64,000 nt of DNA from Opitutales bacterium (GTDB taxonomy: Bacteria > Verrucomicrobiota > Verrucomicrobiia > Opitutales > Seribacteraceae). The notes beneath the pieces were generated by a model. The model saw only the letters and a list, made by a program, of their open reading frames with translations. It was not told the origin of the DNA and did no database searches. Of the stretch, positions 9,845 through 18,650 are shown in pieces. Within the stretch, counting starts at the first letter, position 1. The number at the start of each line of letters is the position of its first letter. The stretch spans positions 1-64,000 of the forward strand of contig JAOFTV010000001.1 in NCBI GenBank assembly GCA_028045305.1, written 5' to 3'. The translations under genes were made by a program, and so were the position numbers.

Positions 9845-10207
9845 ATGATTCAGTTACTTAGTAGATTAGAAGTTGCAGATAACACAGGTGCCAAGCAAGT
9901 TCGTATGATTAGGCGCTTGGGCCAACTCAAGAATACGGCATCTGTGGGGGATATCATAGTTTGTCATGTAAAAGAAAGTTCGGTTGAGGCTTCCGTTAAA
10001 AAAGGAAGTGTTGTTCGAGCAGTTGTTGTACGAACAAAGTCTCCCATGCGTCGACTAGATGGTAGCTATTTAAGATTCGATGAAAATGCTTGCGTGATTG
10101 TGAACAACGATGGTTCACCCAAAGGGACTCGCATCTTTGGCCCGGTTGCACGTGAACTACGGCAAAAATTTATGAAAATTATATCTTTAGCCCCTGAAGT
10201 TTTGTAA
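9845..10207 (+). CDS. rplN: 50S ribosomal protein L14
   Basis: 50S interface protein, the site of RsfS binding in other bacteria, 120 aa. The N-terminal [38 protein letters not shown] and the C-terminal [13 protein letters not shown] are clear. The stop is followed by rplX after 1 nt, suggesting coupled translation. Confidence 0.98.
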   Translation: MIQLLSRLEVADNTGAKQVRMIRRLGQLKNTASVGDIIVCHVKESSVEASVKKGSVVRAVVVRTKSPMRRLDGSYLRFDENACVIVNNDGSPKGTRIFGPVARELRQKFMKIISLAPEVL

Positions 10208-10208
10208 A

Positions 10209-10433
10209 ATGTCTATTAAAATCAAAAAAGGTGATGAAGTAGTTGTAATTGCGGGTGATCACAAAGGCAGCAAAGGTAAAATCCTTGAGTTTTTAAGAGA
10301 TAAAAACCGTGTTCTTGTGGAGGGTGTAAATCTCGTAAAAAAACATGAGAAGAAAACTCAAGAAAATCCTCAAGGTTCGATCATTGAACGAGAGGCTTCC
10401 ATTCATTTTTCTAACATTAAGAAAATAAATTGA
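10209..10433 (+). CDS. rplX: 50S ribosomal protein L24
   Basis: Assembly initiator of the 50S subunit with a KOW domain, 74 aa. KKGDEVVVIAGDHKGSKGKIL is the KOW motif, and VEGVNLVKKHEKKTQ and IHFSNI complete the fold. At 74 aa it is at the short end of the family, ending soon after the 'HxSN' motif and lacking the longer tail of the ~103-aa versions. Confidence 0.95.
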   Translation: MSIKIKKGDEVVVIAGDHKGSKGKILEFLRDKNRVLVEGVNLVKKHEKKTQENPQGSIIEREASIHFSNIKKIN

Positions 10434-10454
10434 TATTTCTGATAATTATCCATC

Positions 10455-11024
10455 ATGAAAACCCCAGAGCTTAAAAAAGACTACACCGAAAAAGTAGTTC
10501 CCGCATTAATGAAAAAGTTGGGTTATACCAATATTCATCAAGTTCCAAAAATAGAAAAGATTGTTCTGAACTCTTCATTTGGAGCTGAAATGGACAAAAA
10601 TGGCATCGTTGATCTTAGAAATGATATAGCCAATTTAGCCGGTCAATCTGCAGTAATTGTAAAAGCCAAAGTAAGTGTATCTAATTTCAAACTTCGCGAA
10701 GGAATGCCAGTAGGGGTAAAAGTTACCCTCCGCGGAAATCAAATGTGGGAATTTCTTTACCGCATGATAGCAATATCTCTCCCAAATATCCGAGATTTTC
10801 GTGGTGTCCGTACTAAGTTAGACGGGCACGGTAACTATTCACTTGGGGTAACTGACCATAGTATTTTCCCTGAAATTAATGTTGAGCGTCAACGCGTTAA
10901 TGTTGGTCTTGATATCTGTATTACTACTACTGCTAATACGGACGATGAAGGACGGGAACTTTTACAATTGCTGGGTATGCCTTTTCGTAAGCGTTCTGAA
11001 GAACCTGCCCAGCAAGCAGCTTAA
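10455..11024 (+). CDS. rplE: 50S ribosomal protein L5
   Basis: 5S rRNA-binding protein forming a central protuberance bridge, 189 aa. It shows the features LKKDYTEKVVPALMKKLGY, FRGVRTKLDGHGNYSLGV and DHSIFPEI. The GREELLQLLGMPFRK ending is typical, with a short Ala/Gln tail. It is 25 nt before rpsN. Confidence 0.98.
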   Translation: MKTPELKKDYTEKVVPALMKKLGYTNIHQVPKIEKIVLNSSFGAEMDKNGIVDLRNDIANLAGQSAVIVKAKVSVSNFKLREGMPVGVKVTLRGNQMWEFLYRMIAISLPNIRDFRGVRTKLDGHGNYSLGVTDHSIFPEINVERQRVNVGLDICITTTANTDDEGRELLQLLGMPFRKRSEEPAQQAA

Positions 11025-11049
11025 TCCTTAACAATACACCTATATTTTC

Positions 11050-11355
11050 ATGGCTAAGAAATCTGCAATTCAAAGAAATAGAAAAAGAGAACTCATGGTC
11101 TCTCGTTTCGCGGCAAAGCGTAGTGCCTTGAAGAAGGTCTTGGCTGATCCGGCAACGAGCGAAGAAGATTTTTATACCGCTCAAGCAAAGCTCACAAAGT
11201 TACCCAAGAATTCCTCTGCTGTAAGGCTTGTTAGACGCTGTTCCCTGACTGGAAGACCGCGTGCTGTTTTAAGGAAATTTGGTCTTTCCCGGATATCATT
11301 CCGTGAACTTGCATTACAAGGGAAAGTCCCTGGTGTGATCAAAGCTTCTTGGTAA
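11050..11355 (+). CDS. rpsN: 30S ribosomal protein S14, zinc-free form
   Basis: 30S head protein, 101 aa. [15 protein letters not shown] at the start and [19 protein letters not shown] near the end identify S14. There is no CxxC pair, so this is the long, zinc-independent (C-minus) type, not the 61-aa zinc-binding form. It lies between rplE and rpsH as usual. Confidence 0.97.
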   Translation: MAKKSAIQRNRKRELMVSRFAAKRSALKKVLADPATSEEDFYTAQAKLTKLPKNSSAVRLVRRCSLTGRPRAVLRKFGLSRISFRELALQGKVPGVIKASW

Positions 11356-11373
11356 CCCCAAAGATTTAATAAA

Positions 11374-11772
11374 ATGTCTGTTCATGATACAATAGGAGAT
11401 TTCATTACCGTTATCCGTAACGCAGGTTTAGCTGGAAAGGCAAGCTGCACATATCCCCATTCTAAGCTACGTGCAGGCGTAGCCGATATTCTAAAGAAAA
11501 GGGGCTTCGTTTCAAGCTGTGAAGAATCGGATAATGATAAAGGATTCAAAGTTCTTCAAATTCAGTTAAAATATGTTTCCGGAAAGCATGCAATTAAAGG
11601 AATCAGTCGAATTAGCAAACCTGGTCGCAGGTCGTACTGTGGGTACAGGGAAATCCCAAGTGTCCTAGGTGGCTTGGGTATTTCTATAATCAGTTCCCCA
11701 AAGGGAATAATTGACGATCGCACAGCAAGGCAAGAGAAACTCGGTGGTGAGTTGCTCTGTAGCGTTTGGTAG
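11374..11772 (+). CDS. rpsH: 30S ribosomal protein S8
   Basis: 16S-binding protein; in E. coli it is the repressor of the spc operon. Length is 132 aa. HDTIGDFITVIRNAGLAGK and the C-terminal LGGLGISIISSPKGIIDDRTAR with GGELLCSVW are canonical. It ends 11 nt before the ATG chosen for rplF. Confidence 0.98.
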   Translation: MSVHDTIGDFITVIRNAGLAGKASCTYPHSKLRAGVADILKKRGFVSSCEESDNDKGFKVLQIQLKYVSGKHAIKGISRISKPGRRSYCGYREIPSVLGGLGISIISSPKGIIDDRTARQEKLGGELLCSVW

Positions 11773-11783
11773 AATCTCTTATT

Positions 11784-12320
11784 ATGAGTAGAATTGGAAA
11801 CTTACCCATTGGAATTCCATCAGGAGTTCTAGTTACTGCAGATGAGGAGCTAGTTAAGGTCAAAGGACCTAAAGGCGAATTGCTTCAGAATCTTAGTGAA
11901 TCTATAATGCTAGATATTTCTGATAAGGAAATATTAGTAAAACCCAAAACAAATGATCGTAATTCTAGAGCAATCCAGGGCACATTTCGGTCTCTAATTG
12001 CTAATATGATTATCGGTGTAGTCACACCTTACACAAAAGACCTCTTAATCGAGGGCGTTGGTTTTCGGGCAACAGTCAAGGGAACTGACATAGGATTGGA
12101 ATTAGGATATTCTCATCCCATTAATCATCCAATTCCTGATGGAGTTAGTGTAAGTGTCGCCGACAATGTTAAAATTCATGTTGAGGGATCAGATAAACAA
12201 AAAGTAGGTCAACTAGCTGCTGAAATTAAGAATTATTATCCGGTCGAGCCTTACAAGGGTAAGGGTGTTCGCATCATTGGAGAGTTTGTTCGCCGTAAGG
12301 AAGGAAAGAAATCAGCTTAA
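11784..12320 (+). CDS. rplF: 50S ribosomal protein L6
   Basis: 50S protein near the GTPase-associated centre, 178 aa. The ATG at 11784 gives MSRIGNLPIGIPSGV, matching family starts; an upstream start at 11766 overlaps rpsH and is less likely. GYSHPINHPIPDGVSV and the C-terminal EPYKGKGVRIIGEFVRRKEGK are diagnostic. Confidence 0.97.
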   Translation: MSRIGNLPIGIPSGVLVTADEELVKVKGPKGELLQNLSESIMLDISDKEILVKPKTNDRNSRAIQGTFRSLIANMIIGVVTPYTKDLLIEGVGFRATVKGTDIGLELGYSHPINHPIPDGVSVSVADNVKIHVEGSDKQKVGQLAAEIKNYYPVEPYKGKGVRIIGEFVRRKEGKKSA

Positions 12321-12336
12321 TAAGTTTAGCATTATT

Positions 12337-12693
12337 ATGAATTTAGGAAAAAAAAGAGAACTTTTACAAAAGCGCCGCTGGCGCATTAGAAAAAAAATCA
12401 TCGGTACGAAATTGCGTCCTCGTCTTACGATTTGTTTTACAAACAAAAACATACATGCCCAATGCATTAACGACGAGCAGTCCTCTACGCTAGGCTCAGC
12501 CTCATCCAACGAAAAGGAATTGAAGGACTGTCTCCCTAACATTTCAGGTTCCGAAAAACTTGGTACAACTTTTGGCAAAAGATTGCTAGACTCTGGCATT
12601 AAAACTGTAGTTTTTGATAGAGCTGGCAGAAAATATCACGGCTGTGTGAAAGCATTTGCCGATGCGGTACGCAAAGAAGGTTTGGAGTTTTAA
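12337..12693 (+). CDS. rplR: 50S ribosomal protein L18
   Basis: 5S rRNA-binding protein, 118 aa from the ATG at 12337; the longer open frame from 12265 overlaps rplF and is rejected. An N-terminal basic stretch ([18 protein letters not shown]), the central [20 protein letters not shown] and the ending [17 protein letters not shown] fit L18. It is 2 nt before rpsE. Confidence 0.96.
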   Translation: MNLGKKRELLQKRRWRIRKKIIGTKLRPRLTICFTNKNIHAQCINDEQSSTLGSASSNEKELKDCLPNISGSEKLGTTFGKRLLDSGIKTVVFDRAGRKYHGCVKAFADAVRKEGLEF

Positions 12694-12695
12694 AT

Positions 12696-13268
12696 ATGGC
12701 CGTTACAAAAAACAAACCATCACAGCATTCCAAGAAAGTAGTTCTTGAGGAGGACGAACTTTTTGAGAAAGTTGTTCATGTTAATCGTTGTGCTAAAGTC
12801 GTTAAAGGTGGCCGCAGGTTTAGCTTTGCTGCCTTGGTTGTAGTTGGTGACCAAAAAGGTAATGTTGGTTATGGATACGGCAAAGCTCAAATGGTCCCAG
12901 ATGCTATTCGCAAGGGAACTGAACAGGCTAAAAAGTCCATGCGTTCAGTATCTTTACAAGGAGAAACTATACCCCACCCCATTCTTGCAAATTTCGATGG
13001 TGGGAAAGTGTTATTGAAGCCAGCCCGAAAAGGTACAGGTATCATCGCAGGTGGAGGTGTTAGAGCCGTCTTAGAGGCAGCAGGCATTAAGAACATACTT
13101 TCCAAATCATTAGGTTCTAATAACCCACTCTCTATTGTTGCAGCGACCATGAAAGGACTTAGTGAAATGAGAACCGCAGAAGAAATTTCTGTTATCCGAG
13201 GTGAGACGGTCAAAGGTCCAGCTTACAATTCTGAGCAAAGTGTTTCTGGAGCTAGCTTAAAAGTTTAA
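12696..13268 (+). CDS. rpsE: 30S ribosomal protein S5
   Basis: 30S body protein with roles in decoding fidelity and mRNA helicase activity, 190 aa. [19 protein letters not shown] is the N-terminal double-stranded-RNA-binding domain, and [17 protein letters not shown] and [18 protein letters not shown] are core signatures. In most bacteria rpmD (L30) follows, but here rplO comes next after 22 nt. Confidence 0.98.
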   Translation: MAVTKNKPSQHSKKVVLEEDELFEKVVHVNRCAKVVKGGRRFSFAALVVVGDQKGNVGYGYGKAQMVPDAIRKGTEQAKKSMRSVSLQGETIPHPILANFDGGKVLLKPARKGTGIIAGGGVRAVLEAAGIKNILSKSLGSNNPLSIVAATMKGLSEMRTAEEISVIRGETVKGPAYNSEQSVSGASLKV

Positions 13269-13290
13269 TGTTTTTATCCATCTAAATACA

Positions 13291-13725
13291 ATGAAAGAAA
13301 GTAATTTACCGTCCGGAGCCAATCGCTCCAAAAGACGTTTGGGAAGAGGCGAAGGTAACGGTCACGGGAAAACTTGTTGCCGTGGACACAAAGGAGCTGG
13401 TGCCCGTTCAGGATATTCTCTTCGAGCTGGTTTTGAAGGTGGTCAAATGCCTCTTTATCGTAAACTTCCACAAAGAGGCTTTAGTAGATCTCGTTTTCAA
13501 ACTGACATAGCAGTTGTTAATCTTGGAAAATTGGAGAAATTACTCTCTGATAAAGTTTCTCTTGAATCTCTCAAGGAAGCTGGACTGATTCGTTCAAACG
13601 CCAAGTTTGTAAAATTACTTGGCTCAGGTGAAATCACCAAGCCTTTCGTTGTTGAAGTCGACTATGTATCTGCATCCGCAGAAAAGAAAATTGAAGCAGC
13701 TGGTGGTTCTGTAAAACCATCATAA
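13291..13725 (+). CDS. rplO: 50S ribosomal protein L15
   Basis: Late-assembly 50S protein, 144 aa. The glycine-rich basic N-terminus RRLGRGEGNGHGKTCCRGHKG, shown here only in outline, and the GFEGGQMPLYRKLPQRGF segment are diagnostic; the C-terminal domain is complete. It directly follows rpsE with no rpmD between, and precedes secY by 13 nt. Confidence 0.97.
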   Translation: MKESNLPSGANRSKRRLGRGEGNGHGKTCCRGHKGAGARSGYSLRAGFEGGQMPLYRKLPQRGFSRSRFQTDIAVVNLGKLEKLLSDKVSLESLKEAGLIRSNAKFVKLLGSGEITKPFVVEVDYVSASAEKKIEAAGGSVKPS

Positions 13726-13738
13726 TTATATACTCTCT

Positions 13739-15295
13739 ATGCTTTCGGCTTTTACCAATTCTTTAAAAATACCCGAGCTTAGGCAGAAGATTTTCTTCAC
13801 CTTGGCTCTTCTTTTTATTGCTAGAGTTGGGGCCAACATTCCTTTACCTGGAGTTGATCCATCTCCGATCAAAGAATTTTTTGAGCTTAGGGAGCAAACA
13901 AGGAGCGATACTGGTAGTAATGATATTTTAGGTTTCTATAATATGTTTACCGGTGGAGCTTTGCTCAATGGAGCACTTTTTGCCCTAGGTATAATGCCAT
14001 ACATTAGTGCTTCTATTATTATGCAACTTATGGGTGCTGTATTTCCACACCTTGCGAGGTTACAACAAGAAGGCGAACCGGGCAGACAAAAAATTTCTCA
14101 ATATACAAGATATTTGACCATTTTAATATGTTTGGTTCAGGGAGGCCTTTTAGCAGTAGCATTACGCGATAGCCCAGGAAGCTTAATCATGGGTTTTAAT
14201 CCAAACGAAATTGGATTGGATGGTCAGCCGCTTGGTAATATCGTAGTTGCTTCTTCTTCTTCCTTATTTCTTGTTAATGCGATTATATTTCTCACCACGG
14301 GGTCCCTTATTTTAATGTGGTTAGGTGAGCAGATTACCCAGAGAGGTATTGGAAATGGTATATCCCTTCTTATAACCGTAGGTATATTGGCAGATTTACC
14401 CAAGGCTTTGGCAGATGCTTATTCCTTGGTCTTTCTTGCACCCGCAGAAGATAACATGGTCATTGTTAAGGCATCTTTAATGATCGGTTTGTTTTTACTT
14501 GTTGTGGGAGGAATTATAGCCGTGACACAGGCCCAAAGAAAAATACCTGTTCAATACGCTAAGAGAATGGTCGGGAGGAAAGTTTTTGGCGGACAAAGCT
14601 CATTTCTTCCTCTTAAGGTAAATTATGCAGGCGTAATGCCCGTCATATTTGCCAGTGCGATTCTTATGTTTCCGGCACAACTACTTCGGACTTTAGGAGC
14701 AGCGATTGCAGATTCACCTAATGAAACTAATTGGGCCATCGACCTGGCAAATGCTTTTGCTGGGCGTGGTTGGTTTTATTATTTGGTCTATGGTGGTCTG
14801 ATTCTTGTTTTCAGTTATTTTTGGGTCTCTATTATGTTTAAGCCCGTTCAGATTGCGGACGATCTTAAGAAAAATGGTGGTTATATCCCAGGTGTTAGAC
14901 CTGGTGAGCATACTGCTCGTTTTTTAGATTTCGTTATGACCCGCTTAACCTTGGCTGGAGCAATTTTTCTCACGATCATAGCTGTGTTTCCCGATTTTAT
15001 TTTCAAAACAGCCAATGTTTCCTACAATGTTGCTACCTTTTTTGGAGGAACTGGTATGCTTATTATTGTTGGTGTAGTCTTGGATACTATGCGTCAAATC
15101 GAGACATTTTTACTACAGCGGCATTACGATGGTTTTCTGAAGAAAGGTAGAATTCGCGGACGCTCATCTTCTTCAAATCGTGGTATCGAATCTCTCGAAC
15201 TAAAGGACTTTGAAGCTCAATGGCGACCACTCATTATTATTTCGGTGGCTTTATTTGCTTTTGGCTTACTTGCGTATTTTTTCAAGGGTGCTTAG
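13739..15295 (+). CDS. secY: Preprotein translocase subunit SecY
   Basis: Channel subunit of the Sec translocon in the inner membrane. At 518 aa it is much longer than the ~440 aa of E. coli. GANIPLPGVD begins the plug region, FALGIMPYISASIIMQL and QRGIGNGISLLI are core signatures, and the PGVRPGEHTARFLD cytoplasmic loop is intact. Extra length lies in the periplasmic loops (an insertion after PGVD, and the NPNEIGLDGQPLG segment). After the usual last helix there is a Ser/Arg-rich linker and one more hydrophobic helix (about residues 495-513). No adk, map, infA or rpmJ follows. Confidence 0.97.
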   Translation: MLSAFTNSLKIPELRQKIFFTLALLFIARVGANIPLPGVDPSPIKEFFELREQTRSDTGSNDILGFYNMFTGGALLNGALFALGIMPYISASIIMQLMGAVFPHLARLQQEGEPGRQKISQYTRYLTILICLVQGGLLAVALRDSPGSLIMGFNPNEIGLDGQPLGNIVVASSSSLFLVNAIIFLTTGSLILMWLGEQITQRGIGNGISLLITVGILADLPKALADAYSLVFLAPAEDNMVIVKASLMIGLFLLVVGGIIAVTQAQRKIPVQYAKRMVGRKVFGGQSSFLPLKVNYAGVMPVIFASAILMFPAQLLRTLGAAIADSPNETNWAIDLANAFAGRGWFYYLVYGGLILVFSYFWVSIMFKPVQIADDLKKNGGYIPGVRPGEHTARFLDFVMTRLTLAGAIFLTIIAVFPDFIFKTANVSYNVATFFGGTGMLIIVGVVLDTMRQIETFLLQRHYDGFLKKGRIRGRSSSSNRGIESLELKDFEAQWRPLIIISVALFAFGLLAYFFKGA

Positions 15296-15323
15296 AAATT
15301 AAAAATTTTAAAACAATAATATT

Positions 15324-15698
15324 ATGGCTAGATTATTAGGAGTAGATATTCCAAATCGTAAAAAAATCTCGTATTCTTTACGCTACATTTATGGTATTGG
15401 ACCAACTAGAGCACTGAAGATTCTTGCAGAAACAGGGATTGATGCTGATAAACGGACACAAGATTTGTCTGAACAAGATCTTAGTTTATTAAGTAATTAC
15501 ATCATCGATAATAAAATCATGGTCGAGGGCGATTTGCGCAGGCAAATTACCAACAACCTAAAGCGCCTTCAAAGCATACGCAGTTACCGTGGCCTTAGGC
15601 ACCAAAGAGGACTTCCTGTACGAGGACAACGTACGATTACAAATGCAAGAACACGAAAAGGTGGTCGGAAAACTGTTGGTGTAGTCCGTAAGAGCTAA
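15324..15698 (+). CDS. rpsM: 30S ribosomal protein S13
   Basis: 30S head protein forming a bridge with L5, 124 aa. [51 protein letters not shown] and TNARTRKG are all present. It starts the alpha cluster directly after secY. Confidence 0.98.
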   Translation: MARLLGVDIPNRKKISYSLRYIYGIGPTRALKILAETGIDADKRTQDLSEQDLSLLSNYIIDNKIMVEGDLRRQITNNLKRLQSIRSYRGLRHQRGLPVRGQRTITNARTRKGGRKTVGVVRKS

Positions 15699-15717
15699 AT
15701 CATACAAAACAATTTCT

Positions 15718-16272
15718 ATGAGCGAAAACGAAGAAAACCCAAAAACTGATGGAGAAATTAGTTCTCCTAGTACTGAAAGTCCATCCACAACAGAGACCAA
15801 AGATAAGACTGTTGCTTCTGAGCAAGCAAATGATACAAAGCCTGAAAAAAAAGAAGAAACTGCTGCTGATTTATTAGGTGCCAATATTGAACAAGTCAAA
15901 GTTCGTAAAGCCAAGGGAAGCAAAAACATAACTTCTGGAATTTGTTATGTAGTCGCTACTTTCAACAATACAAAGGTTTCATTTACCGATATCAAAGGGA
16001 ATGTTATATCTTGGTCTAGCTCTGGGAAATGCAATTTCAGAGGGTCTCGGAAATCGACCGCATATGCCGCTCAGGTTGTTACACAAGATGCCGGAAAAGC
16101 AGCAATGTCTCATGGAATGAAAGAAGTTTTAGTAAAAGTAAAAGGTCCTGGAATGGGACGCGATTCTGCAATCAGGGCACTACAAAGCCTGGGATTTAAT
16201 GTTTCTGCCATTATTGATGTTACTCCTGTTCCGCATAATGGCTGCCGTCCTCCGAAGAGGCGTAGGGTATAA
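15718..16272 (+). CDS. rpsK: 30S ribosomal protein S11 with acidic N-terminal extension
   Basis: Platform protein of the 30S subunit, lining the mRNA exit path. The conserved domain starts near residue 65 ([14 protein letters not shown]) and includes STAYAAQVV-type [15 protein letters not shown] and the C-terminal [18 protein letters not shown]. The protein has 184 aa against a usual ~129. The excess is an N-terminal stretch of about 58 residues rich in Glu, Ser, Thr and Lys that is predicted to be disordered. No alternative ATG was found at the canonical start position, so the extension is probably translated. Confidence 0.96.
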   Translation: MSENEENPKTDGEISSPSTESPSTTETKDKTVASEQANDTKPEKKEETAADLLGANIEQVKVRKAKGSKNITSGICYVVATFNNTKVSFTDIKGNVISWSSSGKCNFRGSRKSTAYAAQVVTQDAGKAAMSHGMKEVLVKVKGPGMGRDSAIRALQSLGFNVSAIIDVTPVPHNGCRPPKRRRV

Positions 16273-16298
16273 AGCTTTTTTAACCCCCTTTATTTAAT

Positions 16299-16907
16299 AT
16301 GTCACGATATACTGGACCAACCACTCGTATTAATCGCCGTTTCGGAATGGCGATTTTCCCCGCTAACAAATCCTTTGAGCGTCGTACCTATCCTCCGGGT
16401 CAACATGGACCAAATTTCCGAAGAAAAGCCAGTGATTATGGTACCGGACTAATGGAAAAGCAAAAGTTGCGTCTGATGTATGGATTGACCGAAAAGCAAT
16501 TTCGTAATCTTTTTCAAAAGGCTAAGAGAAAACAAGGCATTACTGGTGAAAACTTCCTTTCTTATTTGGAGACAAGACTTGATAATGTAATTTATCGTTT
16601 AGGGTTTGCAAAAACTCGTTCATCCGCCCGCCAGTTTGTTAATCATGGGCACTTATTGGTCAATGGCCAGAAAGTTGACATCCCTAGCTACCAAGTTTCT
16701 GTCGGAGATGAATTGAGCGTTCGTGAAAAAACATCATCTCGACAAGTTGCAACTCGCAACTTGGATGGGTCTCAGTACAACCCCACTCCTCCTTGGTTAG
16801 AGGTCAAAGCAGACTCCCTTCAAGGCTCCGTAACCAGATTACCGCAACCAGATGAACTAGAGCAGAGTATTAATATACAACTCGTTGTTGAGTTCTACAG
16901 TCGCTAA
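16299..16907 (+). CDS. rpsD: 30S ribosomal protein S4, zinc-free form
   Basis: Primary 16S-binding protein, 202 aa; in E. coli it also represses the alpha operon. YPPGQHGPNFRRKASDYG, EKQKLRLMYGLTEKQF and the S4 RNA-binding domain (LDNVIYRLGFAKTRSSARQ) are clear. The N-terminal segment has no cysteines, so this is a C-minus S4 lacking the zinc knuckle. It sits in the standard order rpsK-rpsD-rpoA. Confidence 0.97.
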   Translation: MSRYTGPTTRINRRFGMAIFPANKSFERRTYPPGQHGPNFRRKASDYGTGLMEKQKLRLMYGLTEKQFRNLFQKAKRKQGITGENFLSYLETRLDNVIYRLGFAKTRSSARQFVNHGHLLVNGQKVDIPSYQVSVGDELSVREKTSSRQVATRNLDGSQYNPTPPWLEVKADSLQGSVTRLPQPDELEQSINIQLVVEFYSR

Positions 16908-16938
16908 TTTTTAACACTACCCAAAACTGACTATTACA

Positions 16939-17937
16939 ATGGCTAAAAGACTTGGAAAATTCGAATTACCCAATCGTTTAATCAAGGAAGAAGAAACTGC
17001 GACAGATAAGTACGCAAAGTTTATTGCTGATCCTTTTGAAACTGGCTACGGGCACACGGTGGGCAATGCCTTTCGTCGTGTCTTACTTAGCTCCATTGAA
17101 GGAGCGGCTATATCTTCATTAAAGATGGATGGAGTCCAGCATGAATTTCAAAGCGTAGATGGTGTGGTCGAGGACATTACTGATATTGTTCTTAATCTTA
17201 AGAAAGTATTGATTATTAATCATAAATCTGAACAAGCAGTAATAACCTTAGATGTGGAGAAGGAGGGTGAAATTACAGCTGGAGATATATCTCCTGTGGA
17301 AGGCATTGAAATCATCAACCCTGAACAGGTCATTCTCACTACTGATCGCAAGCAAAAAGTTTTTGTTGAAATGGATGTTACGGTAGGGCGTGGTTTCTGT
17401 TTGGGTGAGGACAGTAAGCAGGAGGATCAACCAATCGGGGTCATAAATGTAGATGCACTTTACAGTCCCGTTAACTTGGTTAAGTATGATGTACAGAACA
17501 CTCGTGTTGGTCAGATGACTGATTACGACAAACTGATATTAGAGATTCATACCGACGGAAGAATTAGTCCAGACGATGCCCTTAAGCAATCAGCCGCAAT
17601 CCTTCGCCACCACTTAGATGTTTTTGATCAAATCAGCGAGGAACAAATAGAGTTTGAAAGTAATACTAAGCAGGTCAGTGAAGAACAAAACAGATTAAAG
17701 AATTTGCTCGGCATGAGTGTGAATGAAATTGAATTATCTGTTCGTGCGGCCAACTGCTTAAACAATGCGAACATTACGACTGTTGGCGAATTGGCTACTA
17801 AATCGGAACCTGAAATGTTAAAATACCGAAACTTCGGTAAAAAATCCCTCAACGAAATCAAAGCGAAACTCGAACAACTCGGACTTTCACTTGGAATGAA
17901 ATTTGAGAATCGACTTTTGGAATCCGCGACTAATTAA
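16939..17937 (+). CDS. rpoA: DNA-directed RNA polymerase alpha subunit
   Basis: Scaffold subunit that dimerises to start polymerase assembly and contacts activators and UP elements through its C-terminal domain, 332 aa. GYGHTVGNAFRRVLLSSIEG (residues ~36-55) is the assembly signature. The C-terminal domain from about residue 255 contains ELSVRAANCLNNANI and RNFGKKSLNEIKAKL, the DNA-binding helix-hairpin-helix. It is followed by rplQ after 26 nt. Confidence 0.98.
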   Translation: MAKRLGKFELPNRLIKEEETATDKYAKFIADPFETGYGHTVGNAFRRVLLSSIEGAAISSLKMDGVQHEFQSVDGVVEDITDIVLNLKKVLIINHKSEQAVITLDVEKEGEITAGDISPVEGIEIINPEQVILTTDRKQKVFVEMDVTVGRGFCLGEDSKQEDQPIGVINVDALYSPVNLVKYDVQNTRVGQMTDYDKLILEIHTDGRISPDDALKQSAAILRHHLDVFDQISEEQIEFESNTKQVSEEQNRLKNLLGMSVNEIELSVRAANCLNNANITTVGELATKSEPEMLKYRNFGKKSLNEIKAKLEQLGLSLGMKFENRLLESATN

Positions 17938-17963
17938 CAGCATCTCTTACTAAGAATTTCCCC

Positions 17964-18650
17964 ATGAGACACCGCAAACACAATCATCAATTGGGCGTCA
18001 AGTCAGCGCACCGAGTTTCATTGGTGGCCAACCTATCTTGCTCCCTTATTGAGCATGGTCGTATTAAAACCACTTTAGCGAAAGCGAGAGCTTTGCGCCC
18101 TGCAGTTGAGAAATTGATTACCTTGGCCAAGAAGGCACAGGGCTCTGACGATGCTGCACATAAGATTCACTACCGTAGGCTTGCGATTGCTCGTCTCCGT
18201 AACAAAAAAGCTGTAACAAAGTTGTTTGACGAATTGGTTGACCAATTTATTGCTCGTAAAGGTGGTTACACCCGTATTTATAAATTGGCCTTGCCTCGTC
18301 TAGGGGATGCGGCAGATATGGCGCTTATTGAGTTTGTTGAGGAAGCACCAAAGAAGAAGTCTAAGAAAAAGAAAGCACCCTCAAAAGCCAAAGAGCCTAA
18401 AGAAAGTATCGCTGAAAAAGATGCCTCTGAAACAGAAGCAAAGAAGGTAGACGACACAACAGAGACCCCACCTGTTGAAACTTCCGAAACCGCTTCAAAT
18501 TCTAAAGAGGCAGATAAGCCAAAAAAGAAGGCCAAGTCACCGGCCAAGAAAGCGGATACGAAGGCAGAAAAAGCCTCTACTTCAGGTAAGGATAGTTCAG
18601 AGGAAATAAGCAAAGAGGATTCTGCAGACGATTCATCTGCACAAAAATAG
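17964..18650 (+). CDS. rplQ: 50S ribosomal protein L17 with long charged C-terminal tail
   Basis: 50S protein near the tunnel exit. MRHRKHNHQLGVKSAHRVSL and ALRPAVEKLITLAKKA mark the core domain, which ends near residue 125 (ALIEFVEE). The full protein is 228 aa, about 100 longer than usual. The tail alternates Lys/Ala runs with acidic and Ser/Thr-rich stretches and resembles a disordered region. The gene closes the ribosomal block and is followed by a 162-nt spacer before guaA. Confidence 0.96.
   Translation: MRHRKHNHQLGVKSAHRVSLVANLSCSLIEHGRIKTTLAKARALRPAVEKLITLAKKAQGSDDAAHKIHYRRLAIARLRNKKAVTKLFDELVDQFIARKGGYTRIYKLALPRLGDAADMALIEFVEEAPKKKSKKKKAPSKAKEPKESIAEKDASETEAKKVDDTTETPPVETSETASNSKEADKPKKKAKSPAKKADTKAEKASTSGKDSSEEISKEDSADDSSAQK

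Noticed and set aside
12265-12336. N-terminal extension of rplR
   Set aside because: It overlaps rplF and is not similar to L18; the ATG at 12337 gives the normal length.
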